From Acorus gramineus (Eukaryota; Streptophyta; Magnoliopsida; Acorales; Acoraceae), in assembly GCA_030737835.1 (NCBI GenBank), contig CM060854.1, positions 19,473,553 to 19,537,552 of the forward strand: a stretch of DNA of 64,000 nucleotides. Reading direction: 5' to 3'. The notes beneath the pieces are model-generated. The model did not search any database. It was not told the origin of the DNA and worked only from the letters and a program-made list of their open reading frames with translations. Position numbers and translations under genes: made by a program. Position 1 is the stretch's first letter. Every line of letters begins with the position of its first letter. Below are positions 1-10,692 of this stretch, piece after piece.

Positions 1-876
1 CCCGACCCGGCGGACCCGAATAAACAAACGAGTCGGGTCAGGGTCCACCCCGCCCCGCCCCGTTGGACGGGTCCGGGTCCACCCCGCCCTGACCCGTTGG
101 ACCCGAGACCCGATTGTTTTATTAAAATATGATCATATATTATAAGACCATTAGTATTAATTGATACATAATTTTATTTCTTACTTAACTTATTTTTGTA
201 TCTACAAGTTCATAAATCATAATCATAACAAGCCTATAAGTCATAATCATAATCATAACATTTTTTTTTGTTGTGTTGATGTTGCAACTTGCAAGAACTT
301 GATTGTTTAATATGTAATAAACTTAATAATGTATTGTCGTCAGTTTGTTTTGGACAATTAACTTATTAGCTTTTGAATTTGTATGATTAATTAGTTTGTT
401 GCATGATTTATGTTTATTATTTAGGTTAATATGTTAGTGTTTATTGTTTTGAATGTTGTTTAGGTTAATATTGTTTTGAATGTTTGTATAATTAGTTATG
501 TTTATTATTTAGGTTAATATGTTTTTTATGTTAGTGATTATTGTTTTGGATGTTGTTTAATAATTCATTTACTTCTTTTGAATTGTATAAAATTATATTC
601 AAACATAGTCTCATTAACAATAATGTTTTATTATAAAAAATTTCAAATAGAATGATAAGGCAAACAAATACATGAGCTCTTCTCTCTCTTTTTTTTCTTT
701 TTTTTTTTTTTTTTTTTATCCAACCAACCGGGTCGGGTCGGACCGGGACCCGACCCGGGTCCGACAGGTCCGGGTCCGGGTCCGGGTCCACATTTTTCCG
801 GACCCGCTGGGTCTTGTTACAGGTCGGGTCCCGGTCCACCCCGACCCGACCCGGACCCGACCGGTTGACAGGCGCA
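1..876. mobile_element. Non-autonomous hAT element, 5' part cut by the window edge
   Basis: Both visible ends are dense in GGGTCC/CCCGAC repeats (1-120 and 725-868) and flank an AT-rich core with no coding capacity. The right end finishes in GTTGACAGGC, the inverted form of the GCCTGTCAAC terminus shared with the elements at 29365-29981 and 36707-37253. Subterminal short repeats plus this terminus are typical of plant hAT transposons. The core carries a degenerate repeat around TTTAGGTTAATATG (about 420-540). The left end lies outside the window, so the target duplication cannot be checked. Confidence 0.6.
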
Positions 877-1077
877 GTTTATATACACAAGAACTATGGA
901 TTATCTCTCTTAACATTCACCTCTGTCCTTTTCCATGTCACATGAAAGTTATGCCTAAATCAGACTGTTCCCATGTCTGCAGTTCATCCTGGTCCGTACA
1001 TGTTATGGTTTTTTTTAAAATATATATTTTGAAATACATTCTTTTATAAAAATTAAAATGCATACACAAGACAATTT

Positions 1078-1237
1078 GAATGCATATAATTTTTTTTGTT
1101 TTTTGTAATGGAATATATACTGAAATTGTGAAATTGTTTTTTTTTTTTAATGGTATTCTCCAAGATTTGATCCCTTGCATGCATATAATTTTTTTGTTTT
1201 TCATAATGGAATATATAGTGAGATGGTGAAATTGTCA
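1078..1237 (+). repeat. Direct repeat pair of about 55 bp in an otherwise empty spacer
   Basis: Two imperfect copies (about 1078-1135 and 1180-1237) share TGCATATAAT, a T-rich run, AATGGAATATATA and GGTGAAATTGT-like endings. They sit in a 490-bp spacer (877-1367) where I see no gene and no other element. Confidence 0.5.
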
Positions 1238-1376
1238 GTGACATAATGACTATAAATGAGGTTGCAAAAGATTGAGAGTATCGATGCCCTTGTGCAATGT
1301 GATACAAGTTGGACTGGAGAAGGCCCAATAATATCACTTATCAGTCATTCATTAGTACATATGACCAAATCTTTAA

Positions 1377-1629
1377 GGTTTTTTATTTTTAAGTTTCCAT
1401 AAAATATATGATTTAGTGATCGATCTTTCATTTCTTCATATTTTGATTTAAGTTCTCAGATTTAAAGTATATGTTCCTTTAAAAAAACCAAATATTTAGG
1501 GATAGGTCCCTCTGAGAGACTAATAAAAAACATACCTTTTAAATCTAGGGACTTAAACTAAAATATGAAGAAGTAATGGATCGATCACTAAATCATATAG
1601 TTTACAGGGACTAAAAAATAAAAAAACCC
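1377..1629. mobile_element. Foldback Mutator-type MITE
   Basis: The segment is a hairpin with two roughly 100-bp arms (about 1377-1473 and 1535-1629) around a short spacer. The ends read GGTTTTTTATTTTTAAG and, inverted, GGGTTTTTTTATTTTTTAG. It is flanked by a perfect 9-bp direct repeat AATCTTTAA (1368-1376 and 1630-1638), the target duplication size of Mutator-like elements. No coding capacity is visible. It shares the GGGACTAAAAA arm motif with the foldback at 22978-23421. Confidence 0.75.
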
Positions 1630-1980
1630 AATCTTTAAAGCCTATGACTTGAAATTATTTTCACAAAAGAGTGTACACTCAATCATTCATACCACCACTG
1701 ATATGAGTATATGCTATTTAAGCAAGTATATACTTGATCTGGAACAATGTAAGATTGCATCTAATCAGTTAACAATCTTGTTTGGATTAAAATTCTTGAT
1801 ATACATATTTCATTTCAGTTTAAACCAAGATTACAGAAAAAATTCAATTTGACATATTCAGATATTCAGTGAAAGCATAAAAAATGGCAGATGTACACAA
1901 AGGATCTTTTCATAGAAAAAAATAAAAAAAAATCACATAAAACGTTAATAAAAAAATTAAAAGAGAAAAAAATCATTATC

Positions 1981-2411
1981 TTAACTACATGAAATCTTTC
2001 AAAAATCCAAAAAACTCCATGTAAACCATGAAAATCACCTTTAGGTCCCTAAAATGTGTATGTGGTTAATGGATTTAGTTCTCCAGTCAAATTATTATCA
2101 ATTTTTGGGGAATATTATGTAATGGTAATGGAGCTGTATTAAAGTATATCGAAATAAATTCTCAAAATCTTACTAAAATTGGATCAAATCTTTACAAACT
2201 TCAGAAAATCAGATTTGATCATTTTGTAAGATAAATGAAGACAAGGGCATTTTGGTAAAGTTTCATGTCTGGTTAATCTTAACCATATATTGGCTACTAG
2301 GGATAATAGCGGGGACCTAGTCCAATTTTTTTCAATAACACGAGGACAAAGGGTGTTTTTTGAGTTTTTCATGGACTTTTTTGTAATTTTCAGAAGATTC
2401 CACATAGTTAA
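1981..2411. mobile_element. Small TIR element, family unclear
   Basis: The first 70 bases from TTAACTACATGAAATCTT match the inverted last 70 bases (TTAACTATGTGGAATCTT) with moderate divergence, which gives a 431-bp inverted-repeat element without an ORF. No convincing target duplication is visible, so the exact borders and family stay open. Confidence 0.45.
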
Positions 2412-4289
2412 AACAATTTTTCCCTAAAAAAATCATCCTACACAAGCACCGAAAAATTACGGCCTGTCTAAGCAGAAAGAGCATTGATACACATTACACA
2501 CGGTTTATTTTGTAATCTTGCCTGTGGCCCTATACACTATAATAATCTAGTATATATTGTGTTATCATAATATATGAGGTTCTATAATAATATATGAAGT
2601 AAAATAAATATTTTTTAAGAAAAAATATTTTATTATATCTTAGTATATGCTTCATTTCATATAATGGCATGTATTTCATTTCTATAATGTCTTGCTTTAG
2701 GATTTAAACCATTCAAATTTGATTCAACTGGGAGGATTTGATCGAACAGTCCCATATTTTCATCTAGAGGAGGTCCATGTGACCATTATCATTCCCATTA
2801 TTAACTCTATTCCTAATTAGGTTATAGTTATTAGTAAAATCTTCCCCACTATAAAGCGAAGATGGTGGTGTAAAGGGAAGATGGTGGTGGGTAGGCTGAT
2901 ATTCGATCTATCATTGAATTAACACATCTCTCCACAAATTGTCTTGTTGGCTTAATTCTTCTATAATAGGCCTCACTTGACATACTAATTGGTTCAACCC
3001 ATAAGGACTCCCAACCCTGGTTGGTTTCTTTGTTTACTGATATTTAATTGATTTTCATGATCGTTACCACTCGTTCTTTGAGAATTATCATTAGTTTGTT
3101 TTACCTGGCCATTCACATTGGCCTGTATATCGTGACCATTATATGCATTCCCTAAGCATTGGCTTGAAACTTCTTGGAGAGTTTCAAGTACATTTATAGG
3201 CTCTTGATTGATCTTGAAACTTTCTCCCCGTTTGCTTCTAGTTCTTATTATTTTACACTTTGCATCTCCACTGGATGTGTCAAAAATGTTGGTCACAAAA
3301 TCAATTTGTTTTTATTTTATTTTTATGATAGCATGTCAGAAGAGACTCGAGTTTAGTCTCTACTCAAATCAAGGCTAGTTTCAAACAATTAGCCAAATTT
3401 AATCAGGCAATTGTAGGTGGTTCTCTTGTCTCAACAAAGAGGATTTCATAATTCACCAAGGTGTAATGAAAAAGAAGATTCAAACTTTGAATTAAATGGA
3501 AGTGAAAACACTAATAAGAAAAAGTGACAATTGCCCATACATAAGAAATAAATATATATATCATCAAAGACATTTACCTCACTAAAGTATACAATACAAT
3601 GACTTCAATTATTGATGTTCTGTTTAAAATATAACACACTTAATTTATTGATTCTAACACTAATTCTATACATACTACCTGAGACAAGTACTTGGACAAT
3701 TTTAAAGTGATGTCTGTTCTTTTTTCTCTGCTTTCTTCTTCTTCTTCATTTGTCCATCTTTTATAGACCTTTGAATTAACTGACTGTAACTGCTTTGCTT
3801 TAGAGAATAACTGCTTCAGAGAATAATTGTTTGTAGCCATCTTTTGCTTCTTCTGAATGGCTAATCGTCATATGTGTTCTTTTGTAATAGTGACACATGT
3901 ACTCCATGTATCTTTTAACAGTTAGTCTTCACATGCTTCATTACCTGCCGGTTGTTATTTTATAATTATAATACACTGATTTTCTTACACTTATCCTAAT
4001 TTTTTAGTGAATTATTTTTGCACAAATAGCAGAGAAGACTGAAAAAAACCGGTAAAAACCCTGAATGGGCTGCTGCTGTTGGGCTTCAGGCTCAGGTCAG
4101 TTCATGGGCCACGGGCCCACAATTGCCCTGGTCAATACATAGATGGTTTCAGCCCACAAGCTAAGTTTCTAGTGGGTTACTCCCACAGAAAATGATACGT
4201 CCAGCCCCATTGCAGTTCACCCCCAATTTTTTTTTTAAATTATATATTCTTCAAATGAAGTGCATATTATTTTTATATCAAATGAAGTA
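2412..4289. other. Gene-poor spacer with one coding-like stretch
   Basis: This 1.9 kb is AT-rich. On the - strand, 3840-3660 encodes a Lys/Glu-rich 60-residue stretch starting MATNNYSLKQLF, with a possible donor after 3680. A further open stretch on - lies at 3296-2994. I recognise neither. They could be two exons of a small unknown gene or a decayed transposon gene. No promoter or related copy is visible. Confidence 0.25.
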
Positions 4290-4297
4290 TATACTGA

Positions 4298-4676
4298 TAG
4301 GGCTGGTAAACGAACCAAGCTACTCGGGCTCGGCTCAGTTTGAGCTCGTTCGTGCTCGTTCAATTAGACAAATGAGCAAGCTTGAACAATTTTTAAAGCT
4401 CGGTTAGACTCGGGACATGAATAAAACTTCATTTTATATTCAAACTCAACTCGTTTGTGTTATAAAAAACTTAGGTGAAACTTGGCTCATTTAGGCTCAT
4501 GAGCTTGGTGGCTCATTTAGGTTAAAATTTTATTTTCAACCCCTAAAAACCTTAAAATGAAGAAGAACACTAGACTTGTTTAGATTCATGAGCTTGACTC
4601 GGCTCGGCTCGGCTCGGAAACTAGCCGAGCTTGAACATGTCAAAACTTGGCTCATTCAACTCGTTTACCACCCCTG
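4298..4676. mobile_element. hAT MITE, 379 bp
   Basis: The termini TAGGGCTGGTAAACG and, inverted, CAGGGGTGGTAAACG form a 15-bp inverted repeat with two mismatches. Direct 8-bp flanks TATACTGA (4290-4297) and TATGCTGA (4677-4684) match at 7 of 8, the hAT target duplication size. The ends carry repeated GCTCGGCTCG/AGCTCG motifs, as expected for subterminal transposase sites. There is no ORF. Confidence 0.8.
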
Positions 4677-4937
4677 TATGCTGAGATACATTAATGTCTT
4701 TTTTTCAAATTAAAAAAATGATAAAAAAAAATCATACAGTCTCTAGGATTTGATCCTTTGACCTATTTCATAAGGATGAGAAGTGTTTAATGATTTAATG
4801 AAAGCTCAATTCGCCATAAACTCATTCTTAGTAAATTATATATATATATATACCTTGTCTAACAATGCTTATATTTCAGTAGATTTTTACCTATAAACAT
4901 GAGACTATATTTTGGAATGTAAAAGGAAATTGAGTGT

Positions 4938-5660
4938 AACCTAGGAAAAAAATTCATATAACCCCATGCGAACCGCATGAAATCCATATAATCCCCTCAT
5001 ATTTCCCAAAAGTCCATATAACCTCTTGAAAAATACTATGTAAATCCAAATAGTTCACTGAGTTAAATTTTTATTGATATATGAGAAATATTCTACAAAT
5101 ATTCTATTTGGTTAACCTTAGAAGAAAATACAGTATATCAAAAAACCCTTGTAATATGTCTAAAAAGCAAAAAATCTTTTGTAAATGATAATTTTACTCC
5201 TCCAGATAGGGTTTCAAAATATATTTAGTGGGGGAAAAATCGTCATTTTCAAAGGGTTGACAGATTAAAATGCTTTCAATTGTATAACATTCAATTTAAA
5301 ATTGCTGCAACACCCCAAAAAATAGAGAGCTAAATGTAAACAGGAATTATAGTATAGAATTACAGTACTCATAGATTCACAAAGATCATATTGAAAGAGG
5401 TGGGTTTTTGTATTATGTATAGAAGGGTAAAATTATTATATTTTTCTCACATTGAATGGAGTTGATAGTATATTGCGTTTTCATATTGGGTTGAGCTAAC
5501 AGAATATTCACAGAATATTATTAATCTGTCAATAAAATTTTAATTCAGGACTTATTTGGATTTATGTATGGGGTTGTAAGGGGTTATACTTTTTCATAAA
5601 AAATAAGGGGGTTATATAAATATCATATAGTTTGTAGGGAGGGAAAAAAATGTAATGTTT
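4938..5660. mobile_element. Long-TIR element of about 0.7 kb
   Basis: About 115 bases at the left (ATATAACCCCATGCG onwards to TAAATCCAAATAG) match the inverted right end (TATATAACCCCCTTAT to TAAATCCAAATAAG). Long diverged inverted repeats around a non-coding AT-rich centre fit a Mutator-like MITE. The target duplication could not be fixed, so borders are good to about 15 bases. Confidence 0.5.
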
Positions 5661-6430
5661 TATCACTATACTTTTAAAAAAAAATTCAAAATGAGTGTTG
5701 CAGATAGGGCTGCTCCTATGTATTATTTTGAGCCAAGGGATTTTCCATTTGTTAATATACAACCATTGCCAGTGGCCCAGAATTTTTTTCTTAAAGGTGC
5801 TTAAAGAATATTACTTATATTGGAAAATAAAAACTCCATTAACATGGATATGCATTGTGTCAATGATATAAGATTAATTTTTAATAAATTAGTTTTTTTA
5901 ACATTAAATATTTAATTTTTTACATTTTTTTTCTAAAAATGTTCATCAATACCATTACATCATTAAGTAATGGTATTTTTAAGTGTGTTTATACACAATA
6001 ATTTTTTCAACCTACACTCAAATTAGCTACCTATACTTGATTATCATGATATTCGATAGAATTTTTACACTTTCTATGCATAAATAGATACAATTCATTA
6101 GAGTAAATATTTTTTTTTTATAAAAGTATATACTTTGTTAGATAAAGTATTTTTTAAAAAAGAAATCAATATGAACTGAAAATAGGACTAAAAAAATGAC
6201 TAGATGAAACATTTTCCTTTTGAAAAATGACAACCATGTGTATAGTTCCATCCATAGTCTACACCATTTTTTTTAATTTAAAAAATTACACATTCATTAA
6301 AATACATGTTGTTATACGAAATGAAGTAGATACTTAGATACAATAGTGTATTTAAAAAAATGAAAAAAAATTAATTTTCATATATTACGATAAAGCTCAT
6401 GCACTATAATAGCACAATATATATCACATT
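5661..6430. other. AT-rich spacer, no gene seen
   Basis: Nothing coding is visible. The stretch from about 6060 to 6235 belongs to a dispersed AT-rich family (related pieces near 7690-7830, 24900-25110 and 37410-37695) that ends in a GAGT(C/G)TAACATTTTCCTT-like motif. Confidence 0.4.
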
Positions 6431-6666
6431 AGAGTGCTGTTACACTCAGTTATAAACCCAGTCTATATCTCAGACCCCACGTCAGCCCATCCACGTGGAA
6501 TTTATTTATTTTTTTTATATTCTATGTTAGCTTTTAAAAAAGCCTGTGAAAAGTTTCCCTCCAAAAAGTTTTCGCCCAAATTCCCGTGACAATACCATTC
6601 CTAAACCCCTCCTAAAAACCCTCAAATCCAAAACTTCTCAAAAAAAAAAAAAAAAACACAAAATAA

Positions 6667-7240
6667 ATGTGGTCAAGGGGGACTGAGTGGGAGGTCCGCC
6701 TCGATGATGGCTTTGTGTACAAGCGCCGCCGCCGAAACCCCTAGACGATGACAACCACCACCACCTTTCATCGCCGTAGACGGTGAGGCGGAGGAGAGGA
6801 TTCAATGTAGGGAAATAAAAAAGGGCATTGAAGAGGGTGATAGAGAGGCACCGCATGGAGCTCAATATGTGGGAGTCTCTCTCCTCGACGCTCGCCGACA
6901 TGAAATCCAGGATCCCCTCCACCCCACCATCCCCACCACCTCCTTCTCGCCACCGCCATCCGATCTGACGGTGTTGAGCGTCATCAGACTATCCATCGAT
7001 GAGCTCCTGTTGCAGGTGGTGATCACAATGTGTTTGATGAAATGCGTGAGTGAAATTGTCGGTGTTGATTATGCGTTTGTTTGTTGCAGGTTGACGAGCA
7101 GGCAGCGCTGATTGGGGAGATGGAGAACCTGTGCGACGTGGCGGCGGAGGAGAGGGTGACATGGTCTCTGTTGGAGCTCCCTGTCTGGGGGTCTGCGAGG
7201 GACCTTGTCGCAGTCTGCGAGGGACCTCGTTGCAATTGTA
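6667..7240 (+). pseudogene. Broken captured fragment of a plant gene with one retained intron
   Basis: From ATG 6667 the reading begins MWSRGTEWEVRLDDGFVYKR, followed by four Arg codons and a stop soon after. Traces of a basic helical stretch (ERHRMELNMWESLSSTLADM) continue in another frame. A 74-bp intron (7016-7089, GTGGTG...TTGCAG) joins SIDELLLQ to VDEQAALIGEMENLCDVAAE in one frame, so exon, splice sites and downstream exon were captured together. The DDGFVYKR segment reminds me of an uncharacterised plant protein family, but I cannot name it. Stops and frame changes show the copy is not functional as a protein. GC content is far above the flanks. Confidence 0.6.
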
Positions 7241-7522
7241 GTTGATGGTGGTGGCAACAATGGTTCAAATTGATTGAGGCTGTGATGTGTTTTTTACAGA
7301 TGTGTTGCTGTTTTTTTGACAAGTGAAGTTACCATCCCATACAAACATGCATACAAACAAATTAGTGGTACGAGGTACACACCTTGTTATTGAAGTACAT
7401 GCTCTTTCAAAAAGCACATGTACTAATTTTTGTATTAGGATTTGTGCTTCCAGAATGCACGAGTGGCCCATGTCTAAGCATCGTCTTTGTTTCTAGCACA
7501 TCCTGAAATTTTTTTTAGAAAG

Positions 7523-8012
7523 CTTTGTAATGTGATGTTTTACATTCTAAATTTGCTATTTGTAATAAACGTGAATAAGTATTTAACTAGTTTTTAACGG
7601 CACATGCAATGTTTAATTGAGTATATACCTCGCTAGGTACAAGGCATTTGCTTTTCACTGTGGTTTTGGTGTTATGAGGAGTGAACCATCATGGGCAGTA
7701 TGCTTCAAAAAGTGTAAAAAAATATTTAATGAGGTATATACAAATCTAACGAGGTATATATTTCACTAGATTTCTAACATAGTTTATAGGACTATGTTTT
7801 GGATTAAGAAAAAAAACTGAGTGTAATAGCACTTGTATGTTATTTATAAAAAGTTGATTTATCGTTTCCAACCTGGCGTTGACATTTCTTCAAGTTATGT
7901 AAGGTGATGTTTTACATTCTAAACTTGGCTATTTGTATTAAACGTGAATAAATATTTAACAAGTTTTTAATGGCACATACAATGTTTAATTGAGCATATA
8001 CCTCGATAGGTT
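7523..8012 (+). repeat. Direct repeat pair of about 120 bp
   Basis: 7523-7640 and 7892-8012 are about 90 % alike and share GTGATGTTTTACATTCTAAA, AAACGTGAATAA and TGTTTAATTGAG. The pair lies inside the Pack-MULE-like element and marks an internal segmental duplication. Confidence 0.6.
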
Positions 8013-8907
8013 CATAAACATTTGAAGTGATTGGGATCACAACCACACCAGTTAGACGAGACATATGGATGACATCACAAATGTAGAATTGAACAATTTG
8101 GTTATTTATAAGAAGTTGACTTATTGTTATTTATATGGATGACATTACAAATGCAGACATTTCTTTATTGCGCTACTTATCTAACTCATACTAACGTACC
8201 TACCAGACATCCTAGGCATATACGTAACTCAACAAAGCATGTACCATAACCAACAATCATATCACACAAGAATTATTAAACAAAATAATCACACCACACA
8301 ATAATATAACGCAATAAAAAATCATCACATATATGATAGCCAAAGCATGGCTGAATGAACATCATAGGAACCATACTAGCAACACGATGAAAACGTAGCA
8401 GAAATATTAAACTTAAGGCACCAATGGTAAGTCATATCGATGAGATCAGAGAGGGTGAGTGAGAGAGGTGAAGGGAAGAAATAAAAGTTTTTTGTCAGAC
8501 CTCAGATAAGCTTGTCCTCGATAGTCACGCCAGACATATTTCTGTTGCATGGTATATACCACATAATTAATCGAGGTATATACATGTGTAGTAAGAGCAT
8601 GCACTATTTTTTTGAACAAAAAGCGTATGTTTAGAAACATCAACTCAACCAGTCAAATCAATGTCGGTGCTTTTTTTCGAGAGGATAAATATTCAAAAGT
8701 AAATATTATTTTATTTAAAATAATCGGACAATCATTTAATACAGTGTCAGAGATTCTTATTAAGGAATTTTGAATTTTAAAACACCCATCCATGCTCGTC
8801 AAAGGAATACATAAGCAAATCCATGTCAGTTAGTCTCGTCATATCATATTCTACGTGGGGTCTAAGAAATTGACTGAGAATAAGTATGAGTGTAACATTT
8901 TCCTTTT

Positions 8908-9382
8908 TATATGTGTGTGTGAGTGTGTGTGAAATAATCACTGTCCGCTCACAAAGGGGACAATTCTGTCACCTTCTTCCCCTCACATTTTAACACGCAC
9001 AGTTACATATGATGAGGTTTCAACGGCTGAGCATTTTTCATGTATAGATTTATATAATGAATAAGTACACGTGATCAAAGACGTGTAACAATTTCAGTCA
9101 TTCGTAAATAACAATCAAATCATAGAAAGGAACACCATTTGTTTTTCTTTTATAAAATATTTCGAGTCTCATTTTGCGTTTTAAGTTGACGCGCGGGTAA
9201 GCCAAGGTTTCATTGGATCTCATCGGACGGTTCTGATGTCTCTGCTTTTTGGGTTTTCTTTGGTTTCATCATGTGAGGTCACCGTAACCTAACATCAGCT
9301 GCGAGTGAGAATAACTGGAACGTGGAGCCCGGTCCATGCAGATGTTAACGGCACGTGAATAATGTGGCACCGGGTCCATGGT
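8908..9382. other. Spacer, nothing recognised
   Basis: It contains a short TG-rich run near 8920-8930 and some moderately GC-rich sequence (9180-9380), but no ORF, TIR or RNA gene that I can support. Confidence 0.4.
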
Positions 9383-10226
9383 GGGGCGCGTCTATCCCAC
9401 TAAGCGTTTTTCATACCCCACCAATTTAAAAAAAAAAAAACCCGTGTTTGTTTGTTTCCACCGATCCAGGTTGACCGAATTTGATCGTCATTTCAGGTTT
9501 TAGACGACCGTAATTGGTCGCAATTTCAAGCTTTAGACGACTGTAATTGGTCGAACAGGGTTCAGAACTATATCTACCTATTTTTTGTAAACAAATAAAT
9601 TTTTTGGTTTATCTATCATATTCTATATTTATTCTTTTATCCAAACAACAGCTAAGGGGCTGAAAAAAATATAAGTAGGTATACTTTCAATTAATTTAAA
9701 ATTTTATAGAAAAATATCTTATTAGACAAATATATATCATTTTTAAGCTTCGTTTGAATTCGTAGTTAAGAGGATTCTTCGTTTGAAAATAAAAAAAACA
9801 TATCAGTTGATCCAAACACATTATATATTTGGCTTTTGAAAATTTGTCTGTCACTTATGTAAAAAAAAATTGTTCTTATATTCTACATTTAAGAATAATA
9901 ATTGATTCTCCTTACATTATAACTCAGACTTGGAGTGGTATGAAGGATTCAAGGAAGATATACGTCATGGGATTATGTTTTCAAGAAAAAAAATTATAAA
10001 CTTTATTACAAATTCTGTTCGACCAAGTTCGGTCGCCCGAAACCTGAAATGATGACCAAGTCCGGTCGTCCAAAACATAAAATTGCGACAAGTCCGGTCG
10101 TCCAAAACCTGAAGTGACGACTAAATTTGATCGACCTGGCCAGATCGGTGGAAAAAGATAAAACACCGATTTTTTTTTTCAATTGGTGGGGTAAGAAAAA
10201 AACTTAGTGGGGATAACCGCGCCCCC
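9383..10226. mobile_element. Long-TIR (about 190 bp) Mutator-like foldback element
   Basis: The left arm (about 9383-9575) and the inverted right arm (about 10010-10226) agree along GGGGCGCG, TATCCCACTAAG, ATACCCCACCAATT, a T/A run, TTCCACCGATC and repeated TTCAGGTTTTAGACGACCG / ATTGGTCG units. Each arm carries two or three copies of this 30-45 bp GACGACCG...TTGGTCG motif. The centre is AT-rich and non-coding. Arm length suggests Mutator-like ancestry; the target duplication was not resolved. Confidence 0.6.
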
Positions 10227-10692
10227 AACAACATAGGGTATGCGTGGACCATAATTTTGGTTAAAATATTCAGTTTGAGATTTCCTAGTAAAAGTTTTAA
10301 CAAAAAATTTGGACAGCTTGTCATTAATTTAAATCTGGACAGATTGTCGTTGCTTTACAAAAATATAAAACACTAAACGTGTTTTCAACAAGGAAAAATA
10401 CGACAACTAGTATAAAAATTAACTTTAAAAAAAATTTGGGTATCTTAATAATAGAATTTTATTGAACTACTTTATACTAATCATATTTTTAAAACGGGTT
10501 TTTAAACTGTCCCTTAGTCATTTGATCAACACCCTAAAATATTTGAAATTGAATGCTAATATACAGTTTGTTTTTATAGTCTCATTTGCAGTCACCACAT
10601 TACTAACGCATTGTGTGGATGATTAATGTAGTATATGTTTCACTACTTAATTATATAGACTATTATAAAAAAAAAACATAACAAAATTGAGG

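Larger units (their letters stand above)
6431..8907. mobile_element. Pack-MULE-like TIR element carrying a host gene fragment
   Basis: The left end (TGTTACACTCAGTTAT, then CAGACCCCACGT about 35 bases on) is matched by the inverted right end (TGTTACACTCAT, then TAGACCCCACGT) with spacing kept, over about 50 bases. A second inverted copy of the first 19 bases lies inside at 7812-7831, so the structure may be nested or have had two alternative ends. The interior holds a GC-rich captured gene piece (6667-7240) in strong contrast to its AT-rich surroundings, plus a 120-bp direct repeat. I found no clear target duplication. Capture of host exons plus intron between inverted ends is the defining feature of Pack-MULEs; assignment to that class is inference. 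Confidence 0.55.

Noticed and set aside
672-1049. Open frames across the GGGTCC-rich end of the first hAT element
   Set aside because: They are low-complexity products of subterminal repeats and a poly(T) run, with no protein character.
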